The position numbers and the translations under genes are program-made. The notes beneath the pieces are model-generated. The model had not been told where the DNA came from and ran no database searches. It saw only the letters and a program-made list of their open reading frames with translations. A stretch of DNA of 64,000 bases, from the NCBI GenBank assembly GCA_963556145.1, contig OY744462.1, positions 1,488,001-1,552,000 on the forward strand, given 5' to 3'. This stretch comes from Hygrocybe punicea. Taxonomy: Eukaryota; Basidiomycota; Agaricomycetes; Agaricales; Hygrophoraceae. Positions 24,867 to 36,000 of this stretch are shown here, piece by piece. Within the stretch, counting starts at the first letter, position 1. Each line of letters opens with the position of its first letter.

Positions 24867-26740
24867 ATGCCTCGCGGACGGCCACTTCAACCTACGCAGG
24901 GCACCAATCCACATGCTCCTCGACCTAAACTCAGCAAAGAAGCCCGTGCCGCTCTTCGTGCTCAACAAGCTGGCAAAAACAAAGCTTATAACCGTGCCCT
25001 GGATGATGCAAGCAAGGCCATCAGCAATATCATTGAGAATGTTGCGGTTTCTCATAACAAAAGCCTCCAACGCATCGAGTCCACACTACACATGGGCCGA
25101 GATTCAATAACAAATGCTCACCGTGAAAAGTCCAGTGCTTGGAATGGATTCTCCAAGAAGGTACTTCAGGAACGACGGGCTCAAGGGCTATGTGAGTAGT
25201 TCGTATTATATTCTGTCCTTGGCTGAATGCAATCTACAGCAATTGGCAAGGACGCTATGAAAATTGTCGCCAGTCATAAAGCTGAATATAACGCCTTAAC
25301 GGCTGAAGAAAGGGACGAACTTGTTCGTGGTCTGGAGGAAGCTAAGGCTATTGAAAAAAAGAGTCGACGCACATCAAACAAATCGAAAGGCTTGGATATA
25401 ACACACACCATCAGGAAGATCACGGGCGAGGTGTGTTATTAGCTCATATTGAGGAACCAATCTGACAATTTTTTAGCTCGAAAACTTAAAATCAAGAACT
25501 GGAATGGAGACCATGTTAGTTGCAGTTAGAGGATCCTCAAACCAAACGACCGATGGGGTGTCCTTTGCAACAGAGGGGGTTGCCGAATTCCTTCCTACTG
25601 CAATGGGCATCGATCAACAAGATTTTGCTAGTCGTATGGAAGGTTTTGCATTCAACGGCATTCGAGGTTTGCCATTTTGGCTCACTTGCACTGAAATATG
25701 CTGATTAACAACACCAGGATCGGCTAAGAATTACAAGCAACGATCCAACTCCCTTCGCAAAGACATACGAGACTTAATGCAGAAAAAGCTGGGTGAGTCA
25801 AGGAGAAGGCACGCTGGATGGTGAAGACTCACAAGCATAATCTCATAATCTTGCAGTTGAGGCCGCTGATGATGAAGATGCACGGATGCACTGGAGTAAA
25901 TACTGGGAACTTGTCGTGGTCGTACACAGAGTCATTATCGAGGGATGGCCCGAGACGATGGCCTTTGCAAATTTGAGTACAGTATCAAAATCGATTGCTG
26001 ATCTTGAGGAGCTTCACAGGCGGTGGAAAACTGGAAAGACGAGATGGCGGCGGATCTCTGATGAGGAGTTCGAAAAAATGGATCAAGAACGTACCGAGAA
26101 AATCAACAAAGGAGAACTCAAGGGACCACGACGTCGCCAGACTCGTTCTGACAAAGGAATTAAGCGGCGACATCAAGGTGACGACTCGGGCAGGAAGCGT
26201 CGCAGGACCACTGGAAAGAGCAGGGAAGTTATCAGCGATAGCGACGGAGGCAGCGATGAGGAACGAGACGGGGGAAATGCAGACCCCAGCCGTTCAGAGC
26301 CTAGCAACTTTGGACATCCCTCGGCCAGTGCAAGCGCGGAAGCCAACGTCAGCGCAGATACCCTCGCGTTGCCATTCGGACATCTAGCGAACTTCAACGT
26401 CAACTCCGAAAACCATTTCGCAAGCAATGGAAATGATACTATCGCCAATAACCTCACGAACTACGATCCCGCAGCGGATCCCAACTTCGACGACGAGAAT
26501 TTTCTTCTATCCTTACCAAGCTTCAGCACGCCGTTGGCCACACCAGTCGCGTTTGACCTCCTCCTTCCGCCTTCAGAGCCTACGTTTAACACCACGATGC
26601 CTCAAATGATGTTCGACTGGACAACGTTCAACACCACAATGCCACAAGGAACGTTCAACATACCTGACAATGACGACGCGTCCCGCCTTGTTGGATCCAA
26701 TGTGACGATGCCGTTAGGTGTGTGGAATGGAGAGGGATGA
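24867..26740 (+). CDS. KDZ1-carried basic nuclear-type protein of unknown function
   Basis: Five or more exons. The N-terminus is basic and AT-hook-like (MPRGRPLQPTQG). A helical region follows with KAYNRALDDASKAISNIIEN, then KNYKQRSNSLRKDIRDLMQKKL. A conserved-looking block reads HWSKYWELVVVVHRVIIEGWP near 25890. A strongly basic stretch (GIKRRHQGDD, GRKRRRTTGKSRE) is a likely nuclear localisation signal. The C-terminal third is Asn/Ser-rich with repeats of FNTTMPQ near 26585-26660. It could bind DNA as a transposition accessory protein; that is inference from charge and location. Stop at 26740. Confidence 0.65.
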
Positions 26741-26930
26741 ATGGGAGGACACTAAGTCACTGTGCAGAGATAGCTGCTCCGAGTCTGCGTACACAAGCTT
26801 ATCGATGGTATCTGACCAAACAAGGCACTATCTAATTGATAAAAAGAATGATAAGATTTTGGCGCTGATAATCTCTATTAGATGTGATAAGATTAATGTA
26901 ATCTAAGGACATCGCAGTACCTCAGTATAC

Positions 26931-27106
26931 TTATTGCTGGAGTCGATGTTTTCCCAATATAGATGGCGGATTGATGGGCGATGTTTGAGGATTATTCGGA
27001 CTGGTATTGCTGGAGTCGGGGAAACCACGGACCACAGCCTAATAAGGCTGGACGCATCAACCATTAGACCAGGCTTATAAGCGTGTTAAGGCGGGAAGTA
27101 CAGGTG
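26931..27106 (-). repeat. KDZ1 right terminal inverted repeat (176 bp)
   Basis: Reverse complement of 19581-19756, ending GGAAGTACAGGTG directly before the duplicated gttgcgat. The outward-facing cttataagc at 27073-27081 lies about 35 bp before the ATG of the NACHT-ankyrin gene. Confidence 0.95.
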
Positions 27107-27112
27107 GTTGCG

Positions 27113-30100
27113 ATGGCAGAAGCACTTGGTCTGGCAGGCAAACCCGAGTTCTTTCAATTTTTATCGCAGATGTTGACTTCCATTATTTCAGCGAGCGTCA
27201 TCGCCGTTCTCCAGCTCACTGGAGCTGTTATCAGCATCTGCTATGATTATCAAATTGGCGTCAAGAATGCACCCAGGGACTTGGATAGGATAACTGACCA
27301 CCTTGTTGGTCTGCGCAATGTCCTAGAGGCACTTCTGCAACTCGCTAAGTCCGGAGATGGGACTGGATCTTCGCGATTGTCCACATTGGAGCTACTCAAC
27401 ACACCCGACGGACCGCTTGTGAAGTACAAAACTGAACTATGCAGTCTGGAGACCAAGTTGAAACGAGAGAGCGGGTGGAAGGGAGTAGGGCAAGCACTGA
27501 CCTGGCCGCTGAAGGAAAGTGAGTTGAAGAAGACTCTCGATCACTTGGCAAGGATGGAAGCACTGGTGAGATTTGCGTTGGATGCAGACCATATGTACGT
27601 GTCCAGCAGCAAAACCGATACACAAACTGATCTGATCTTCAGATCTTTGACTTTGGCCATTCGAGGCGACATTGGGGCTCTCAAACACAGTGTTACGGAA
27701 GTGGCACAATTAATCAAGCAGACCCAGCTAGGTATCTACCGGAGTGTGGAATAGGTGTCCTGACCTGACAAGCAATTGGTCATAGATGAACAGCGTCGAA
27801 ATATCCATCGATGGTTGTCGGCGCCGGACCCCTCTTCAAATCACAATGACTTCTGCAAGATGCGGCACCCTACCACCGGTTTATGGTTTGTTGATGGAGA
27901 CCAATTTGAGAAATGGAAGATGGAACTGAACTCGTTCCTCTGGCTTTATGGCATTCGTACGTTTTCCCTGGCCTTATACCTTTTGTGATGGGGTCTGACG
28001 GATGACAGCAGCTGGAAGTGGGAAATCAATATTATGGCAAGCATTTTTTACTTGATGGGTGTTTCGACAACATGAGACTGAACATCGTTTGAAGCTCTAC
28101 CATTATTGAGGAAGTCTCGCGTTATTGCCAACTGGATCCCTTATTCGCGTTCGCGTATTTCTACTTCGATTTCAACGACTCGAAGAAGCAACGATATGAT
28201 AATCTCATTCGTTCTCTAATCACACAGCTTTCCACCCAAAGCCCAAGCTGCCCGAGCGCTTTGGCAGGCCTCTACTCTCAAAACCAAAGTGGCGAGCGAC
28301 AGCCCACCACACAGGACCTTATGATTACCCTAAAACACATCATGGAAGGTTTCCGGCAAGTGTATATTGTTATTGACGCTCTCGATGAATGTACGGACCG
28401 GGTACAACTTCTGGCCTTGATCGAAGGGATCGTTGAATGGAAGCTTGGCAAACTGCATATTTTAATCACAAGTAGGCGGGAGGAAGCCATCAATGATCGC
28501 CTTGGATCTAGAGTTTCGGGTGCAATTGATCTTCACAGTGCCATTGTCAACCCGGACATTGCAATTCATATTCTCGAACAGCTTCAAAATGATTCTAAAT
28601 TGAAGAGGTGGCCACCGAATGTACGCATGGAGATTGAAGCTGCTCTGATGGAGGGTGCGCATGGAATGTAAATTGTTTTGTAGAGTAAACTTGGTCAGAG
28701 AAGCTGACTTAGCTCAATAGGTTCCGATGGGTTGCATGTCAACTGGATGTGCTGCGGAAGTGCCACAAGCTCAACATGCTGAGAAAGGCGTTGAGTTCTT
28801 TGCCAGAGACCCTGGACGAAACTTATGGTCGGATTCTTGAGAAGATTGACGACGGGTGTTACAACGATGCTTTCAGAGTACTGCAATGGCTCGCATTCTC
28901 TGCTCGTCCAGTTACACTTGATGAAGTCGCTGAAGCGCTTGCAGTGGAGTTTGAAGACAACGGCCCAAGATTTGATCCTGATCAACGGATGCCAGACCCT
29001 CGAGACATACTAGTCATTTGTTCAAGTTTGGTGACTACTTCAAGTCCAACATTAACCTCAAACGAAGGTGGAGGTGACGTCGACGGGAAGACGTTAGAGC
29101 TCAGACTAGCTCATTTTTCTGTCAAAGAGTACTTGGTCACAGAACGGATTCGAAAAGGCTCCGTTTCACGATATAGTTTCGATAAAAGGATGGCCGACAT
29201 GCTGATATCTCAAACATGCTTGGCCTACCTTCTGCAATTCTCGAAACCAGATTCTTTGGACTGGACGACTATTCTGCATTTTCCACTAGCTCGTTATGCA
29301 GCTGTGTTCTGGATGTTCCACGCTCAATCCGAAGGCATCATGCCTAATACTCTGCAAGACTTGATTATGAGGCTGTTCGAGCCCCGAAGCGCTCAGTTTC
29401 TCAACTGGGTCCAACTTTCGGATGTTGATAGACCCGGCAACCCTATGGATTTTCCACTGTCATCGAAGTCAATTCCGTCTTCGCTGTACTATGCTTCATT
29501 ACTGGGGTTGGCAGAGGCCTCACGCAAGCTACTTCAGAAAGAAGGAGTGGACATTAATGCGCGGGGGGGAGAGTATGGATATGCGTTGCACGCGGCTTCA
29601 GCAAGAGGTCACGAGGCGGTTGTGCGACTGCTGCTAGAGAATGGAGCAGACATCAATGCGCAGGGACCCTACCACGTCGATGCACTGCAGGAGGCTTCAG
29701 CAAGAGGCCACGGGACGGTCGTGCGACTACTGCTGGAGGCGGGAGCAAATCCCAATGCGCAAGGGGGAAGATATGGAAACGCAGTGCAAGCTGCTTCCAT
29801 TGGAGGCCACGAGACAGTTGTAACGCTACTGGTGGAGAATGGAGCGGACGTCAAGGCACAGGGAGGTTACTATGGAAGCGCACTGCAGGCTGCTTCATTT
29901 GGGGGCCATGAGGCGGTTGTGCAGCGGCTACTGGAGGCTGGAGTGGACATCAATGTGCGGGGGGGATACTACGGAAATGCGCTCCAGGCAGCTTCATTTG
30001 AAGGTCACGATCGAGTTGTGCAACTGCTGCTCGAGAATGGAGTGGATATCAATGCGCAGGGAGGGTGCTACGGCCATGCGCTGCAAGCAGCTGTTGTGGG

Positions 30101-30875
30101 AGGCCATGAGGAAGTCATGCAACTGCTCTTATGGAATGGAGCGGACGTTGATGCCCTGGGTGGATACTACGGAAGTGCCCTGCAGGCGGCGTCAATTGGC
30201 GGCCATGAGTCAATGATGCAACTGCTGCTAGTCCATGGAGCAAACATCAATATACAGGGAGGATTCTACGGAAATGTGTTGCAAGCAGCTTTGTTTGGAG
30301 GTCACTGGAGGGTTGTGCAACAGTTGCTGGAGATTGGAGTGAGCCCTGACATGGAGGGGGGACATTATGGAAATGCAATGCAGGCGGCTTCGTTTGGAGG
30401 TAATGAGGCGGTCGTGCAATTCTTGCTGGAGAATGGGGTGGACATCAATATAAAGGGTGGACACTATGGAAATGCACTGCAGGCAGCTTCATGTGGAGGT
30501 CATGAGGCGGTTGTGTGGATGTTGTTGGAGAATGGAGCTGATATTATGGCGCAGGAAGGATATTATGGAAATGCACTGCAAGCAGCTTCATTTGGCGGCC
30601 ATGGGGCAATTGTGCAACTATTGTTGCAGAATGGAGCAGATGTCAATCTGCAGGGGGGATACTATGGACATGCACTGCAGGCAGCTTCAGCTGGAGGTCA
30701 TGAGGCAGTTGTGTGGATTTTGTTGGGGAGTGGGGCAAACATCAATGCACAGGGGGGATATTATGGCAATGCACTGCAGGCAGCCTTAGTGGAAGGTCAT
30801 GAGGCAGTTGTGCAATTGCTACTGGACAATGAAGCTTGTGGGGGAGAGGCAACTACTAGTAGTGAACACCTATGA
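27113..30875 (+). CDS. NACHT-ankyrin NLR-like protein, 1181 residues
   Basis: Five exons, 27113-27731, 27786-27956, 28009-28036, 28095-28667 and 28721-30875, join in phase to 1181 residues. Introns are 54, 52, 58 and 53 nt; the third is GC-AG (28037-28094). The N-terminal helical domain contains MLTSIISASVIAVLQLTGAV. The NACHT ATPase follows: RRNIHRWLSAPDPSSNHND; Walker A PAGSGKSILC formed across two introns; Walker B QVYIVIDALDEC; and the sensor ITSRRE. A winged-helix region (LPETLDETYGRILEKI, LAHFSVKEYLV) leads to one degenerate and 13 regular 33-residue ankyrin repeats. Such proteins are fungal NLR analogues in self/non-self recognition or cell death; ligand unknown. KDZ1 abuts the ATG, so the native promoter is displaced. 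Confidence 0.92.
29565..30851 (+). repeat. Ankyrin repeat array, 13 x 99 bp
   Basis: Thirteen in-frame 99-bp units with the pattern GGYYGNALQAASxGGHEAVV then QLLLENGADINAQ. All are exactly 33 codons, without indels. Units are similar enough at DNA level to suggest unequal exchange or gene conversion. By hand count the first two units hold about 7-8 CpG each and the last two hold none. The variable codon after the Val-Val pair is CGA in units 1-2, CAA in most later units and TGG in units 10 and 12. Confidence 0.93.
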
Positions 30876-32039
30876 CTTTTGCAACTCAGGTGAGTCACTT
30901 AAAATTTATGATTGTTTCATGTCTTATCATACATAACAGGTGCTTCCTCCTATTTGCTGGAACTTTGTCTGTATCAGCACAAACAAGAATTTCCCATTCT
31001 GTTGTTTTCTGTCACCTTGGGCCTGCTGTATCCTTCTTCCTGCTCCTCTTTCTCAGTTGGCCAAATTTATTTTGCTCCTGTTATCTCTATTCATGTTGAG
31101 GGTATTGCTTATTTATGGCTGTTTTCAAAAGTCATAACCTTTTGAAAAATAAATATTTTAAAGTCAATTGCTTTAGAAAACATTTTGCTTGTCACAGTAT
31201 CATATACAAGTAGTCACAATGCAAGGGGATCAATTACAAAAAAAAGACTTGTGCAAGGCTCTCAACTGCTCTGCCAGCTTTGTCTACAGTATCCTACATT
31301 CCACCAATCCTATGCATCATGCACAAGATCCACTGATGGGATGTGTGGGGGGATTCATGGTATCATGTGGCAGGGTTTGTGGAAGGGGGAGGTTTGTGGC
31401 AGGGGATTTGCAGCAGGGGGGAGATTTGTGGGAGGTTCATGGCAGGGGTAGGTTTGCAGGAAGTTTGTGGGAGGAGGTTCATAGCTTCCCCAGGCACCTG
31501 TTACTTTTTTCAACTCTGCAACTCTGATTCCAACTCCATTCTCCACCATGATGATTCTGCATCACCACACCTTCCCTTTTTCATTCCCTTTTGCCTTTTG
31601 TCTTCTTTTGGACATCGTTGTTTATTCTTGTTCTTGTTTCCTTTTCATCCTTTCTTATAGACGAATCCAGACTGACCATGGACACATCCCCACATGACCT
31701 TGCTGTACCTGAACAGTCTCCTTGCCGATGGACATCATTGCCATTGTCTTTTCCCTTACCTTGACATATTGTTTACTTCATCACATGACAAACCGATACA
31801 CAATGGCTGTACTCCCAACACAGCTAATTACCATAATCATCATTGGCAGCATTCCCAGATGCAAATGGGGACAATGATGATGGCAAAGACCCAGATGACA
31901 AAGATGCAGATGTGGGTGATGATAATGAAGAAAAGGATGACAACGTTAGGTAATCAGTTTTTTTTGCTTATTTTATGTAATACTAAGGCCTTTCAGCTGC
32001 TACTGCACCAACACCAACCCTCCACCAGCAACATCGGCT
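30876..32039. other. CpG-free/CpG-poor non-coding tract with G-rich repeat
   Basis: No convincing gene. From 30598 to 31615 I find no CG dinucleotide on reading the sequence. At about 31360-31480 there is a degenerate G-rich minisatellite built of variants of ggtttgtgggaggttcatgg. The remainder is pyrimidine-rich filler. It probably represents old, heavily deaminated transposon sequence. Confidence 0.6.
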
Positions 32040-33075
32040 GCAAAGCCAGCAGTGGCACTTGCTGCCAAATGGCAATGGAGCAATGGCATGGAAAAGATTA
32101 GTGCTACACCAGCAGCAGCAACAGAACTGGCAGCACACAGCAACAGCACCCACAGCAGTGGCAATGGCAATGGAAGAGGAAGCAGCAGCATGACAGAGAC
32201 TATGAACAGCAGCAGCAGCATAACCAGGTCCAGGAATGGCAGCAGACTGGGAATTAGGGCAGGTCAGGGGTACTTGGTACCCTTAAGGGTTTAGGGTATG
32301 GGTACTGTGCAGGTAAAGTCCAAGTCCAGGGTCTAGATACCTGCAGTACTGGTGAGGGTACGGGCACTGCCTATATTTTTTGGAGGATAAAAACACCAAA
32401 AACCTCATTTTTTGGTGTTTTTTCACTGTTTCTTGCATATACCATGAGACTGGTAGCTCTTAAAATTCCCTAAAAAATGCAGGGATGCTCTCTAATGTGT
32501 TCTAAACAGTTCTCCAGTTTACATCAAGACAATCCGATCAGTATTTAATCCGGTAGAAATCAAATACTACCTCAAAAACCTGTTTTTTTCATGTTTTTTG
32601 TGGGATTTGCACAAAACTTGCATGGAACCCATACCCGTGGCAGGTACAGGTACAAGTCCAGGCCCCATAACCCATGGGTATACCTGTGTCCAGCACTACT
32701 GCGAATGGCAGTAGCAGCAGGACCAGGACCGGGAATGGCAGCAGGAGTGGGTCCTGGTCCAGAAACTGCAGCAGCAGCCACAATGGCAACAGCAACAGCA
32801 ACAGCAGCAGGACCAGGACTGGCTACAGCAGGTGCAATGGGAATGGCAGCAGCTCCAGCAATGGTAGCAGCCACAACAGCACTGGCAATGGCAGCAGCAG
32901 CAGCAGCAGCAGCAGGGATGCGAATGGCTATGGCAATGGACCCAGCAGTGACAATGGCAATGGCAAGGAGAGCAATGGCAGCAGTGGCGGCAGCAATGGA
33001 AACAGAACTGGCACTAGCAACAGAACCAGCACTGGCTATGGCAAGGGGAGCAGCAGCAGATGGGGAGGAAAACAA
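32040..33075. repeat. CAG/ATGGCA-type simple repeats within a hAT-like relic
   Basis: Long degenerate trinucleotide and hexanucleotide tracts (caatggcagcagcag) at 32040-32220 and 32700-33070. They flank two GGTAC/GGGT-rich stretches (32260-32380 and 32625-32700) like the subterminal regions of hAT MITEs. A tagtgct end at 32099 and its complement agcacta near 32690 could be the borders, but no target duplication matches. The long Ala/Ser/Leu ORFs here are products of the repeats. Confidence 0.5.
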
Positions 33076-33099
33076 GTTACAAGTGATATGAGATGAGGG

Positions 33100-33847
33100 T
33101 AGTGTTGCTGAAGTCCAGTTTGGTCCAGTTTTTGGCCATTTTGGCTGAACTGAAAACTGGACCCCTGGTTCAGTTCAGGCCTTTTGCAGAACCTGAACCT
33201 GAACTGCACGGAACTGTTCCATGTGGTCTGGTCTGGGTTCAGATGGGTTTGAACTGTGAACCATCTTCCTTTGCCCTCAAATTTCCTTGCAAGCCACAGT
33301 GGCATGTCAATTGACATGGGCCTGGGGTTGCAAAGAGCCAGGAGGGATGGGGAAGATGGGGTTGTTCTTGCTGGTGGTGGTGGTGCTACTGTTGCTGCTG
33401 GTTACTTGCAAATGGTGGACACATGTTAATGGACATGGCACAGCTCTTCATGAGATGGCTGCTAGCATTGCCATGGGGCTGCTGCCATATTCATGCTTGT
33501 GGGCATGGGCATGCGCCATGGGGGGCTGTCAGTAAAGTAAAAAATAAACTAATTACTTACCTGTATTGCTGTTGTTGTTGTTGTTGACTTGAATTCACAT
33601 GTATGTTCAAGGTCACATGACCTAAGTTCATGTGGCTTCATACAAAAAGTAAGTATCTAAATGAGTATCCATGTAGGTATATAGAAATTATGGTTCACAG
33701 TTTGAACCAGGTTTGAACCAGGTCTGAACCTCTCTGCCTCCCTGGAACCACAAACTGCACTTGGCTGAACCTTAGACTGAACCTCAGGTTCGGTTCAGGG
33801 TTTGAACTGGGTTCAGATCGGTCCTGAACTGGACTACAGCAACACTA
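33100..33847. mobile_element. hAT-like MITE (748 bp)
   Basis: Begins tagtgttgctgaagtccagt and ends actggactacagcaacacta, so the ends are inverted repeats of tagtgttgctg. Subterminal regions are packed with short gaacc/ggttc motifs in both orientations. The flanking 8-mers (gatgaggg, gaaggtgg) match only partly. It contains a tgtcaattgacatg palindrome also found, as variants, in the elements near 41930 and 47130. No coding capacity. Confidence 0.6.
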
Positions 33848-34300
33848 GAAGGTGGGAATCCCCCCATCATCCTTATTTTATTTTGTACCTAGGTAAAATA
33901 CATAAATGAGTTGCAGTCTGAAAGTTAAGACATGTGTATCACATGACCATCAACATGGCACATCCACATGTCACATGTCACATGTGAGTCAACAACAATG
34001 TGTTGAGTCATATAAACAAATAAATACATTCCCAACTAACATATGATAGAATGGACTCAAATTCTGAAACATAGCCAAGACTGGTGACAAAGCTGCACCA
34101 TACCTGGATCTTTACATGGCTCTTGAGAAGGTCTCCCCTGAAGTGGCCAGGGGCCAGTTTTGGCACTCTGGGTACCTGTAAATCTTGAAAAAATCTACTG
34201 CATTACTGTATTTCAAGTGTACATAGGGCATGAGAATGAAATATGAAATGTCTATGAAGTGTGTCAAGGTGTAAAAAACATGAGCAAAGGATTGAAGTTA
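33848..34300. other. Non-coding CpG-poor spacer
   Basis: I see no gene. AT-rich, with several cacatgtcacatg-type short repeats near 33940-34000. Confidence 0.4.
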
Positions 34301-34864
34301 TCAAGGTGATTCTCCCTGTCTGTGCCTCTCTGTGTGCTTCCTCTTCCCAACAACTCGGTCAACACAAGCCACCTCACACTTAGCTTCCGTGATCAGCAAC
34401 AACAAATTGCCCTTGGACATGTGGAAAAGCGAGCCCATGCGTTCTACTGAAAGATCAGCAATTTCATGGATGTGATAAAAATCAAGTGCATCAAATGCAT
34501 CTGCATAAGTCATCCAGTGCTGTTTCAGATGAATTTTGTCAAGTAGTCCCAAGAAGTTGGATATCAATGGGTAAGGAATTGCAGCACTCATGTCAGGAGG
34601 ATCACTGGAGGGTGGGAGTGAATGTTTTTGGTACTCAGATGCCCACACATTGCCTGTCCTGAGCCCCAAACTCAGAGATCCTTGGCCACAAGGTTCAAAT
34701 GTTGGAGGAGGCATTCCAAACCATGACAGATATGCTTGCCAAGGCATCATAGGCATTGTTGGATATGCTGGCATGCCATTGGCAGGACTCAGAGTGGCAG
34801 GTAAGTCAGTGGCTGCTGTGTTGATCACACCATGGAAGTCTATGAAGAGATCACCCTTAGGCAA
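34301..34864 (-). CDS. Transposon-type ORF with SAM-like C-terminal region
   Basis: An open frame of 187 codons. The N-terminal half is Pro/Met-rich. The C-terminal half is helical and SAM-domain-like: PLISNFLGLLDKIHLKQHW, FDALDFYHIHEIADLSVERM, then GNLLLLITEAK. Similar proteins recur in basidiomycete repeats. It lies in CpG-poor surroundings, is divergent from the ORF at 35330, and may be a fragment of a spliced TE gene. Function unknown. Confidence 0.4.
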   Translation of the reverse strand: MPKGDLFIDFHGVINTAATDLPATLSPANGMPAYPTMPMMPWQAYLSWFGMPPPTFEPCGQGSLSLGLRTGNVWASEYQKHSLPPSSDPPDMSAAIPYPLISNFLGLLDKIHLKQHWMTYADAFDALDFYHIHEIADLSVERMGSLFHMSKGNLLLLITEAKCEVACVDRVVGKRKHTERHRQGESP

Positions 34865-35329
34865 GGTTCAAAGTGTCACACCATGAGTTCCTGCAGCCTG
34901 CACATCATGACCACTGTGAGTATAGAGTGAATAAACAAATGATACAATGTACCAATGCAATAGCCCATCCTTGATGCTGACCCATTGACAATGCCACATG
35001 TTTTCTGCTCTAGTTGACCTTGCATGCTACTTCTGACCAACACTTCTGACATGTTTTCAACATAGCATTGAGTGGTGTGTATGTATTCTTCTCCTTTTCC
35101 AGTAGGTTCTGATCCTCAGTGTCCACATCCTCATTGGCAGCAGATGTAGGTTTCATTGTAACCCCCTTGAAAATCCACATTCAACCCACAACTTAGATTT
35201 CTTTTATACCTGCTATTTTTTCCCCTGAAATGGGGGCATCCTGGAATGCAAAACTCAAATACACTTCTCGGAATGCTTGTAAAAATTTCCAAAAATTCAT
35301 ATATTGTATCTATAGCATATATCTAGCTA

Positions 35330-35929
35330 ATGGAATATTTTATTTTATTTTTGGTTGTCTGTGAATCATCGTACTTTACAGGATCTCAGCTTACCCACAC
35401 TCTTCTCCAACACCACCACCATGGCCAACTAAAGTGGTGCCCATGCTTGCAAAAAGAAGCACATAGCCCTGATGAACCTTCAGATTTCCATGACTCTGAC
35501 TCATTTCTCACCCCTGATCAGCCTGAGCCTGATGACCAGGAAACCGCTGTGACCTCACCACCTCAAAAAACACCTAGGGTGACCCTCCATGCGCCTCCAT
35601 CTTCAACAACAGAACTCCAGCAAAGAAAACTTGAGGTCCAGCTAGTTTTGGTCACCCAGTGCAAGAGGAAAAATGCATTGGTTCCTGTCAAAATTATTGT
35701 TCCAGAACAGGTATATGCACAAGGTAAATTGCCCCAAAGATTTGTGCTCATATTGTTTCAGTACATGGCATCCCGTTGTGCACACTCCAATGTCCAAAAT
35801 GCCCTGGAAAATGGTATTACTCAACCTGAACAATATGAAAAGTGGACAACTGAAGGAGTTATAGCAGATTTGCTTTCGGACAACAAATCACCCCTGCGTG
35901 CCCTAAGTTCTGCAAATAGCAGTAAGTAA
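35330..35929 (+). CDS. Transposon-type ORF of unknown function
   Basis: An open frame of 199 codons. The believable part starts after about residue 25: an acidic/proline linker (SFLTPDQPEPDDQ) and then a compact domain VPVKIIVPEQVYAQGKLPQR, FVLILFQYMASRC, ending near 35929. The first residues are hydrophobic and probably untranslated or intronic. The pairing with the divergent ORF at 34301-34864 and the CpG-poor context suggest both belong to one decayed element. No domain recognised. Confidence 0.35.
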   Translation: MEYFILFLVVCESSYFTGSQLTHTLLQHHHHGQLKWCPCLQKEAHSPDEPSDFHDSDSFLTPDQPEPDDQETAVTSPPQKTPRVTLHAPPSSTTELQQRKLEVQLVLVTQCKRKNALVPVKIIVPEQVYAQGKLPQRFVLILFQYMASRCAHSNVQNALENGITQPEQYEKWTTEGVIADLLSDNKSPLRALSSANSSK

Positions 35930-36000
35930 AGTAAAAACTGTCATGATTGTGTGGACAAAAAGAAATTACAATACGCCTCTCATACACATGTACACATTTA

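Larger units (their letters stand above)
19581..27106 (+). mobile_element. KDZ1: complete Kyakuja-Dileera-Zisupton DNA transposon, 7526 bp
   Basis: Bounded by 176-bp terminal inverted repeats (19581-19756 and 26931-27106) that I read as identical base for base. It is flanked by the same 8 bp, gttgcgat, at 19573-19580 and 27107-27114. Eight-bp duplications are known for Zisupton-type elements. Inside, all on the plus strand, are a CxC1-type KDZ transposase and two further genes. CpG content is ordinary and coding frames are open apart from introns, so the copy looks young and possibly active. It is inserted at the first codon of the NACHT-ankyrin gene. Confidence 0.95.

Noticed and set aside
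29339..30789. Met/Arg/Cys-rich ORFs in other frames of the ankyrin array
   Set aside because: The 99-bp periodic array leaves alternate frames open; only the ankyrin frame has meaningful repeats.
31185..31660. Gly-rich ORFs of about 88-112 codons
   Set aside because: Follow a G-rich degenerate minisatellite in a CpG-free tract; no conserved sequence.
32572..33096. Long overlapping ORFs rich in Ala, Ser, Asn or Leu on both strands
   Set aside because: Products of CAG/ATGGCA simple repeats, open in several frames at once, with no domain-like sequence.
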